Below, piece by piece: positions 57,137 through 64,000 of a DNA stretch of 64,000 bases. Numbering within the stretch: position 1 is the first letter of the stretch; the number at the start of each line of letters is the position of its first letter. The stretch comes from Aliivibrio salmonicida LFI1238 (lineage in GTDB: Bacteria > Pseudomonadota > Gammaproteobacteria > Enterobacterales > Vibrionaceae): positions 248,001-312,000 of the forward strand of contig NC_011313.1 in the NCBI RefSeq assembly GCF_000196495.1, in the 5' to 3' direction. Below the pieces are notes generated by a model. The model worked only from the letters and a program-made list of their open reading frames with translations. It did no database searches and had not been told where the DNA came from. Position numbers and translations under genes: made by a program.

Positions 57137-58842
57137 TGGATCAAATAGCATTGCATTCTCATTGGTCAAGTGCAAACCGTAAAATGGTGGCGAAACTAAT
57201 CAGTGAATTAGCCTACGAGCAGGCGTTTAAGATTGAAGAGAATCCTACTGATTTGTCATTAACACTGATCGAAAATATTCATTACCATTTTTCAGGTAAA
57301 CGCAATATTTGGGGACAAGTGGTGATAGAACCGAGTTCATTAATTCGTAAAGATGAAAATGGGTTGGATTCTGATATTTTAGCGACGCAATTTATGCGTG
57401 ACGTTCAGAGCTTGATTGGCATGAGCGACGATGCGTTAGCTGAGCATTTTGAAGATTTGAACGCGACTTTATTGGGTGATTGCAAATTGGCCTTACGTAA
57501 AGAAAATTGGTCAGCCAAAGAGCTGGCGTTTTTGTCTTGCGAACAACAACAGCTTTTCTTTGATGGGCACCCAAAATTTGCGTTTAATAAAGGTCGCCGA
57601 GGTTGGGGGAGTGATGATCTTGCTTTGTATGCGCCAGAAGCAGATCGATCATTTCAACTTAATTGGGTTGCAGTGCATCATTCTATTTTAGAGAAAGCGA
57701 CAAGTGAAGACGTGGATTGGAAGCAGTTGGTTCTTTCTGCGGTAAGTGACAATGAATTGCATAATATGGAGGCGGTATTATCGTCTTTTAATCTTGATAT
57801 CAGTGACTATACTTTTGTGCCTGTTCACCCTTGGCAGTGGCATCAGAAGTTGTCGATTCTTTTTGTTCGAGAAATGGCGGAGAAAACCCTTATTTATTTA
57901 GGTGAGTTTGGCGATGAGTTCTTGCCTCAGTTGTCTATTCGTACACTCAGCAACATGACAAGACCGAACAGTTATGACATTAAATTGCCCTTAACCATTA
58001 TGAATACCTCATGTTATCGAGGTATTCCTGGGCGTTATATATTAGCAGGGCCGATTGCCTCAGATTGGCTTGATTCTGTATTCAAAACAGACCCGTTATT
58101 TGTCGAGAAAAATGCCGAAATACTGCAAGAGCCGGCGGCTGGATTTGTCGCTCAAGCCGATTATAAATCCTTAATCAATGCCCCTTATCGCTATCATGAA
58201 TTATTAGGTGTGATATGGCGAGAGTCCGCACAATCTAAACTTGCGACAAGTGAAACGGCGATATTAATGGCAGCGCTCATGGAATCGGATGTTGATGGTG
58301 TTCCTCTTATTTCTGAATACATCGCCGCCTCAAGGCTTTCGACAGAAGCGTGGCTTAATAAGTTATTTGATGCCGTAGTCATCCCTTTTTATCATTTGCT
58401 TTGTAAATATGGGGTGTCGCTAATTGCTCACGGACAAAATGTGACGTTAGTAATGGAAGATTCACACCCTAAACGTATTTTGTTAAAGGATTTTCAAGGA
58501 GATATGCGTTTAGTTGACCGTGATATTGCAGAGCAAGAAACGCTCAATGAAATGGTTAAAAATGTGACCGTTAAATTGCCTGAAGAGTTGATTATTCATG
58601 ACTTACAAACAGGGCATTTTGTTACCGTGTTGCGTTTTATTTCGCCGTTGGTTGAAAAGCTAGGGCTACCTGAAATGGATTTTTATCAGTTACTCGCATT
58701 ACGTATAAAAGCGTATATGCAAACGAACCCTGAATAAGTAGTTAATGATAAGTTTTCGAGAATGAAGATTTCGCCTTTACCATATATCCATATATCCATA
58801 TGGTATTAAAATGAGTATTTTAACGTCAGTGTCTATATCATA

Positions 58843-59849
58843 ATGAAAGCAGTTAATCCTTTAACAGACAATGAAAAAATAACCCTAAAAGAAGCGATCG
58901 CTAATCATCCAAAAAATAGAGTAAGAATACGAGCACATGCGATTATTCTCAGTGATAAAGGCTACTCTATTTTAGCGTTAACTGATATTTTAGACGCTAA
59001 ATTTGAGACCATATCGTCATGGATAGACCATTGGGAAGCCTGTGGAATGCTCGGATTGTATGACGCTGTTCGTATAGGTAGAAAACCTATTTACACAGAA
59101 GCAGAAGTATATCGTTTGAAGTCATTGGTTGATGAAGAGCCACATCAACTTAAACGAGCACAAGCAATACTTGAAGAAGAAACAGGTAAAAAATCCAGCT
59201 TAGACACTATTAAACGAAATATAAAAAAAGTGATTACAGTTACAAAAGAGCCCGACACTCATTAAAGTTAAAGCGTGACGATATGAAATTCAATAATTTC
59301 AGTAATATATTGAATTCATTGATTGAAATGGAACGTACGAATAAATGTGAACTCTTTTATTTTGATGAGTCAGGCTTTAGTCAGAAATCTAATCTTCCTT
59401 ATTGTTGGGGACCTATCGGTGTTCAATCGCTAAGGCCTGCTCATTCACACAGCAAACGGCTCAATGTTCTTGGCTTCTTAAGTAGACAAGGTAAATTGAG
59501 TTTTCAAACAACGGAAGGAAGAGTAACTACCGATACAGTAATTGATGCATTTGAGCACTTTATCAACGCACGAAAAAACGATAAGCCATGCTTTATTATC
59601 TTAGATAATGCCTCTTTTCATAGGTCAGCAAAATTTAAACAAAAATTGCATGAGTGGTTGATGAATGATGTATTAGTTTGTTATCTACCACCGTACTCTC
59701 CAGAGCTCAATATCATTGAGATATTGTGGAAGAAAGTAAAATATGAATGGTTACCATGTGAAGCGTTCAAAACGTTTGAAGACCTCAGTATTAACATCAA
59801 AAACATATTAAATTATTACGGCGAAAAATTCACAATAACTTTTGCGTGA
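58843..59849 (+). CDS. IS630-family transposase, predicted -1 frameshift product
   Basis: Two frames. The first (58843-59265, 140 aa) has the HTH half (ALTDILDAKFETISSWIDHW). The second (in frame from 59229; first ATG 59283, to 59849) has the DDE half with FYFDESGFSQ, FIILDNASFH and PYSPELNIIEILWKK. The frames meet at A-AAA-AAA-G (59223-59230). Slipping back one base there joins them as NIKK-SDYSYKRARHSLKLKRDD, restoring the usual IS630 linker and a 335-aa protein of normal family length. Confidence 0.85.
59223..59230 (+). promoter_or_regulatory. A7G slippery site for -1 frameshifting
   Basis: AAAAAAAG lies where the two transposase frames overlap. After decoding AAA AAA (59224-59229) a -1 shift reads AGT GAT TAC onward. 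Frameshifting or transcript slippage at such runs is known for several IS families; here it is inferred. Confidence 0.65.
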
Positions 59850-60046
59850 CTACTTACCAAGACCGATTTGAACGGTTAGATCTGTTTAAACCAAGGATCT
59901 TACGTATCGGCCTTAATTTAGCCAAGTTTAAACACAGTACGGATTCTAGCGCTTCTCGTATGCTTCCAGATATGGACGATAAAGTCGATAACCCGTTATA
60001 CCTGGCTATTAATCAATAACAATAATATTAAATGGAGAATAATAAT

Positions 60047-61345
60047 ATGAACGTCAAATTGGATTTGGCAGGTATAGGCGTTGGTCCTTTTAACCTGAGT
60101 GTTGCGTCGCTTTTAGAACCAAAAACACAAATTAAAGCGACGTTTTTTGAAAGCCGATCGTCGTTTGCGTGGCATCCGGGTTTATTACTGGATAACACCA
60201 ATATGCAAACGATGTATCTAAAAGACTTAGTCAGTGCGGTTTATCCTGAAAGTCCGTATTCCTTTCTGTCTTACTTGGTTAAAAACAAAAAGTTTTATCG
60301 TTTTTTATCGGCAGAATTAGGTTGTATTAGTCGTCATGAATTTTCAGATTATTTATCTTGGGTTGCACAACAACTGAGTAATGTTCAGTTTTCTACGACG
60401 GTGGAAAATATTGAATTTAATGGGGATGCGTTTGAGATACAAACCACAAACGGAGCCTATGAAGCTAAGAATTTGTGTATAGGCACAGGCAAAGTTCCTT
60501 TTGTGCCTGAATGTGCTATTCCTCATATTGGGCCTAAGGTATTTCATGCCGCTGAAATGGGATTAAGAGATCGCGATTTTACCGGTAAGCGGGTCATGAT
60601 TGTAGGCGGCGGTCAAAGTGGTGCGGATATATTTTTAAATGTGTTACGTGAAAAATGGGGAAAAGTATCGTCACTAGATTGGGTATCACGTCGTTCTAAT
60701 TTTCAACCATTAGATGAAGCGTCATTCACCAATGAGTTCTTTACGCCTGATTATGTTAACGCCTTTGTGCAATTGAACCCGCAAGTGAAGCATTCTGAAA
60801 TTACGGCTCAAAAATTAACATCCGATGGCATTACGCAATTGGCGTTACTCGATATTTATCGTGAGTTGTACCATCGTTTTGATGTGATGAAAGAAGACAA
60901 ATGGGTGCGTTTATTGCCTCACCGTACGATGAATGAATTACAGCAAATCGCGTCTGGATTTTCATTAAATATACATAATGCCTTAAGCCAACAAGCCGAA
61001 GTTCATCAAGCCGATATTGTGATTTTAGCGACTGGGTTTAAATCGCCTTACCCTGCATGTTTGAATTCAATTCTTCCTTTATTAGAGTTAGATGATCAAG
61101 GTCGTTATCAATTGACTCCTGATTTTGAATTGAAATGGAAAGGCAGTAACACAAATAAAATATTTGCTGTGAATGCCGGTATGCACAGTCATGGTATTGC
61201 AGAGCCTCAACTCAGTTTAATGGCGTGGCGAAGTGCCAGTATTATTAATCGATTATCAGAAGAAGAGTTATACGACATTCGATCGGGTGAAGGAATGATT
61301 GAATGGCTTTCAGCATCGACTATTAATGATCTTGTTGAAGTGTAG
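60047..61345 (+). CDS. iucD: L-lysine N6-monooxygenase IucD
   Basis: 432 aa from ATG 60047 (GGAG 9-10 nt upstream), which gives the standard MNVKLDLAGIGVGPFNLSVA. FAD site at the N-terminus, FESRSSFAWHPGLLLDNTNMQ, NADPH site VMIVGGGQSGADIF and the late ILATGFKSPYP. First step of aerobactin synthesis. Intact, 27 bp after the iucC stop. Confidence 0.95.
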   Translation: MNVKLDLAGIGVGPFNLSVASLLEPKTQIKATFFESRSSFAWHPGLLLDNTNMQTMYLKDLVSAVYPESPYSFLSYLVKNKKFYRFLSAELGCISRHEFSDYLSWVAQQLSNVQFSTTVENIEFNGDAFEIQTTNGAYEAKNLCIGTGKVPFVPECAIPHIGPKVFHAAEMGLRDRDFTGKRVMIVGGGQSGADIFLNVLREKWGKVSSLDWVSRRSNFQPLDEASFTNEFFTPDYVNAFVQLNPQVKHSEITAQKLTSDGITQLALLDIYRELYHRFDVMKEDKWVRLLPHRTMNELQQIASGFSLNIHNALSQQAEVHQADIVILATGFKSPYPACLNSILPLLELDDQGRYQLTPDFELKWKGSNTNKIFAVNAGMHSHGIAEPQLSLMAWRSASIINRLSEEELYDIRSGEGMIEWLSASTINDLVEV

Positions 61346-61453
61346 CTGAGTCATTAAACCGAGTGTTTTTTTATCAAAAATAAATAGTTGAATACGGATT
61401 TTTATCATTCGTATTTATTTAAGTGCACTGTAAATATAAAAAAGAGAACAGAA

Positions 61454-63625
61454 ATGAACGCTAAAAAAGGGAATTATCCGCTCACATTGGTTGCTATCGC
61501 AGTGGCATCAGCAACGACGTTTGTTACGTTATCGGCTCAAGCTGAGGACTATTCTTCAACAGAAGAAACCATGGTGGTGGTGTCGAGCCGTACACCAAAG
61601 GCGATCAGTGAAATTCCAGGAACGGTTTGGTTTGTGGATTCAGAGCAAATCGAACAGGAATACCGTGGCGGTAAAACATTAGGCGAGATCTTATCTGCGA
61701 CCATTCCATCTTTGGATGTGAGCAGTGGCGCAAGAACGAATTATGGTCAAAATTTACGTGGCCGTGCGATGTTGGTGATGATTGATGGGGTATCGCTTCA
61801 ATCCTCTCGTCCTATTAGCCGTCAATTGGATTCGATAGACCCATTTAATATCGAACGAATTGAGGTTCTTTCTGGTTCAACATCTATTTACGGTGCTGGG
61901 GCGACGGGAGGGGTCATTAATATTATTACCAAGAAAGCAGACAGTGATGAGTTGCAATTTGAAAGTTACGTTGGTGGCTCTTCAGGATTGAATGGGGGCG
62001 ATGACTTTGATTATAAAGTTGCACAATCTGTTTCTGGAGGAAGTGACAATGTATCCGCTCGTGTTTCTGCTGTTTATACCGAAACTCAAGGTTATTTTGA
62101 TGCAGATGGCGACATTATTACGCCTGATATATCCCAAGGTTCTCTGCAATATAACAAAACTATCGATTTGCAAAGTACGGTTGGTGTAACGATATCAGAC
62201 ACCAAGAACATTAACTTCTTAGCGCAATACTATGACAGCCAACAAGACTCTCCTTATGGTTTATATATTGTGAATGGTGATTTTGTTGATGTAAGAAAAG
62301 GGTTTGAATCTGATCGTCAGCACGGTACAGAACGGATCATGTTAAGTGCGGCTTATAATGATTCTGCGTTTTTGGGTCAGCAACTAATGGTAGAAGCGTC
62401 GTATCGTAAAGAAGATCAAACTTATACCCCGTATTACCAAGGTGCATCACAACAAACGACGGACGTATTCTCGTTAAAAACCGCTCTAGCCAAGTCGTTT
62501 GGTAAAGTGAACTTGGTTTATGGTGTAGATGCTTATATGGATAAGTTTGACAGTAATCAGGCCTTATTTGATCCAACAATCGCAAATAATTCGGGTAACT
62601 TAGTGAATAAAACGTACGCTGAAGTTGGTCGTTACCCCGGGGTTGAGGTTGGTTCTGTTGCTGGTTTTATTCAAGCGGATTTCAATATCACAGACGATTG
62701 GTCTATTGAGGGGGGTTACCGCTATCAACACATGAATAATAAAGTCGATGATTTTGTTGATTATAAAATTCAAAAGAAAATTGCAGCAGGTAAAGGATCA
62801 TCGGCTGATGCGGTTCCGGGTGGAGAAACCAGTTATTCTGTGGGTTTATTTAATCTTGGTACCATTTATAAACTGACTTCTGATTCACAAGTATGGGCGA
62901 ATTTCTCTCAAGGCTTCGATCTTGCTGATCCGGCAAAGTATTACGGTCAAGGCAGTTATGGCGCCGCAGATGCGAATGGGCATTATGCGCTTCAAGACAG
63001 TATTAACGTATCTGATTCTAAGATGTCAGGGATAAAAACCAACAGCTATGAAATTGGATTTAGAACTGAGCAAGATGCGTTGAGTTTCCAAACTGCCGCG
63101 TATTATTCTCAATCGGACAAGTCGGTTAAATACAATAAAAATACGTTATTAATTGAAGATGTCGATAATAAGAAACGCGTATACGGGGCAGAAGCGTTGG
63201 TGTCTTATTGGGTAATGGATAATCTTCAAGTGGGTGCGTCAGGTCATTATGTTATTTCTGAATTACAAACAGATGGTAAGTGGGATGATTTGAGCGCAGG
63301 TGAGGCAAGTACATCAAAAGCCAATTCGTGGATTGGTTGGTATGAATCAGATCTTGCTCTTAAAGTACAAAGCCAAACGATGTTTGATTATGAAGATGCA
63401 AAAGACAATAAATTGTCTGGCTACACGGTATTAGATTTAGTCGGCAGTTATGAGTTACCCGTGGGTAGTCTTGGATTTGGTATTCAAAACTTACTAAATA
63501 ATGACTATACAACGGCATGGGGACAACGTGCTCAAATTTTATATTCTAGTCACTACGATGCAGCGGCTTATGATTATAAAGGCAGAGGACGTACTTATAC
63601 GCTGAATTACCAAGTTAAATATTAA
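61454..63625 (+). CDS. iutA: Ferric aerobactin TonB-dependent receptor IutA
   Basis: 723 aa from ATG 61454; a longer frame from 61388 would put extra residues before a good signal peptide (1-31, ending LSAQA). TonB-box-like ETMVVVSSRTP, a plug with GEILSATIPSLDV and ERIEVLSGSTSIYGAGATGGVINIIT, a 22-strand barrel ending in a terminal aromatic (YQVKY). Brings ferric aerobactin across the outer membrane. Intact, so the cell may still use aerobactin made by others. Confidence 0.94.
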   Translation: MNAKKGNYPLTLVAIAVASATTFVTLSAQAEDYSSTEETMVVVSSRTPKAISEIPGTVWFVDSEQIEQEYRGGKTLGEILSATIPSLDVSSGARTNYGQNLRGRAMLVMIDGVSLQSSRPISRQLDSIDPFNIERIEVLSGSTSIYGAGATGGVINIITKKADSDELQFESYVGGSSGLNGGDDFDYKVAQSVSGGSDNVSARVSAVYTETQGYFDADGDIITPDISQGSLQYNKTIDLQSTVGVTISDTKNINFLAQYYDSQQDSPYGLYIVNGDFVDVRKGFESDRQHGTERIMLSAAYNDSAFLGQQLMVEASYRKEDQTYTPYYQGASQQTTDVFSLKTALAKSFGKVNLVYGVDAYMDKFDSNQALFDPTIANNSGNLVNKTYAEVGRYPGVEVGSVAGFIQADFNITDDWSIEGGYRYQHMNNKVDDFVDYKIQKKIAAGKGSSADAVPGGETSYSVGLFNLGTIYKLTSDSQVWANFSQGFDLADPAKYYGQGSYGAADANGHYALQDSINVSDSKMSGIKTNSYEIGFRTEQDALSFQTAAYYSQSDKSVKYNKNTLLIEDVDNKKRVYGAEALVSYWVMDNLQVGASGHYVISELQTDGKWDDLSAGEASTSKANSWIGWYESDLALKVQSQTMFDYEDAKDNKLSGYTVLDLVGSYELPVGSLGFGIQNLLNNDYTTAWGQRAQILYSSHYDAAAYDYKGRGRTYTLNYQVKY

Positions 63626-63657
63626 TATTTAACGGTTATTAACGTTATACAAATATC

Positions 63658-63693
63658 AATAAGACTATTTCGGTGAAGTAGTCTTATTTTTTA
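63658..63693 (+). terminator. Terminator of the iuc-iutA operon
   Basis: AATAAGACTA pairs with TAGTCTTATT, followed by a T-run. Confidence 0.88.
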
Positions 63694-63817
63694 TTTAATA
63701 ACTGCCTAGTGCATCCATACATTTATGTTAATAATTAGGTATGATTGAAAATAACCATTTTTATTTATAAAACATAGATATATTTAGAAAATTATCAATT
63801 AAAAAGGGAAGAAAATA

Positions 63818-64000
63818 ATGGCATATGACACGTTAATAACCATTGGTGTACTGGTTTTTGTAGTTCTGGTATTAATCGCACTTGGTGTAAAAACCGTACC
63901 TCAAGGCCACAATTGGACAGTAGAGCGATTTGGTCGATACACGCAAACATTACAACCGGGCCTAAATTTAATCATCCCATTTATTGATAACGTTGGGCAA
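63818..64000 (+). CDS. qmcA: SPFH/Band 7 protein (QmcA-like), partial
   Basis: First 61 codons only; the window ends inside the gene. One N-terminal membrane helix (TLITIGVLVFVVLVLIALGV) then VPQGHNWTVERFGRYTQTLQPGLNLIIPFID, the classical stomatin/prohibitin start as in QmcA. AAGGGAAG precedes the ATG. Likely an inner-membrane scaffold protein. Confidence 0.88.
   Translation, partial: MAYDTLITIGVLVFVVLVLIALGVKTVPQGHNWTVERFGRYTQTLQPGLNLIIPFIDNVGQ

Larger units (their letters stand above)
58737..59854 (+). mobile_element. IS630-family element in iucC (1118 bp)
   Basis: Imperfect inverted ends beginning AGTAGT, flanked by the duplicated TA (58735-58736 and 59855-59856), the hallmark of IS630/Tc1-mariner insertion. 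One transposase made from two overlapping frames. Confidence 0.92.
57136..60019 (+). pseudogene. iucC: Aerobactin synthetase IucC, interrupted by IS630
   Basis: 5' part 57136-58736 and 3' part 59857-60019 rejoin across a TA duplication into one 587-aa frame: NPE then YQDRFERLDLFKPRIL. This lines up with the E. coli ending HPELAERFALFDLF. The IS supplies a stop directly after NPE, so the current product (about 533 aa) lacks the last 54 residues (ending DNPLYLAINQ). Motifs kept: GHPKFAFNKGRRGW, FVPVHPWQWH, SIRTLSN and the C-terminal HGQNV. Would complete aerobactin; probably inactive. Confidence 0.93.

Noticed and set aside
58785..58806. Short tandem ATATCC-type repeat in the IS630 leader
   Set aside because: Three short units only; probably part of the IS end and not a separate repeat or CRISPR.
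61346..61453. Fur box before iutA
   Set aside because: The gap has an AT-rich GAATACG/CGTATTT stem but no acceptable match to the 19-bp Fur consensus.

Overview
The window looks like part of a Vibrionaceae chromosome, most likely Aliivibrio and plausibly an IS-rich lineage such as A. salmonicida. The genus call rests on gene content (CheV, SstT, SpeA/SpeB, HMG-CoA reductase, DUF748, aerobactin-type iuc/iutA, the nirBD/NarK/kinase-phosphatase operon), the AT-rich codon use and the insertion-sequence load. The species is an inference and was not checked. No tRNA, rRNA or CRISPR was seen.

Layout. 1-2.1 kb: TetR and SoxR regulators and a small conserved-looking ORF. 2.1-18.8 kb: three direct copies of one 2315-bp IS66-family element frame two gene blocks. 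The first is sstT, cheV, glgX and a malK remnant; the second is a YdcF-like gene, glgC, glgA and a DUF1275 gene. 18.8-26.6 kb: nitrogen assimilation, with a wrecked nasA divergent from nirB-nirD-transporter-PP2C/kinase; a textbook sigma-54 promoter and NtrC-like sites lie between them. 26.8-32.1 kb: a secreted GEVED/LruC protein with a lipoprotein, an LRR-kinase, a lipocalin remnant and a secreted orphan. 32.3-38.2 kb: HMG-CoA reductase, speA, and speB split by an IS91-type element. 38.3-41.6 kb: a fourth IS66 copy carrying a nested IS982. 41.6-52.3 kb: a beheaded secreted protein with an alpha/beta-hydrolase partner, an SDR/cupin/AbrB/epimerase/AraC island, an M15 peptidase and a DUF748 protein. 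52.4-54.6 kb: fifth IS66 copy. 54.6-63.6 kb: an aerobactin cluster with a decapitated iucA, and iucC split by an IS630 element. The window ends inside a qmcA-like SPFH gene.

The main story is genome decay by IS elements. The IS91, IS982 and IS630 copies show clean target signatures (GAAC target, 6-bp duplication, TA duplication). None of the five IS66 copies has matching 8-bp flanks, and most abut truncated genes, so they have recombined with each other. One split duplication (gacatcat, right of copy 1 and left of copy 3) shows that DUF1275 and sstT were once neighbours and that the two glg blocks were swapped. Pathways damaged here are nitrate reduction (nasA), maltose uptake (malK), agmatine to putrescine (speB) and aerobactin synthesis (iucA, iucC). 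Nitrite reduction (nirBD), glycogen synthesis (glgC/glgA/glgX) and ferric-aerobactin uptake (iutA) still look intact.
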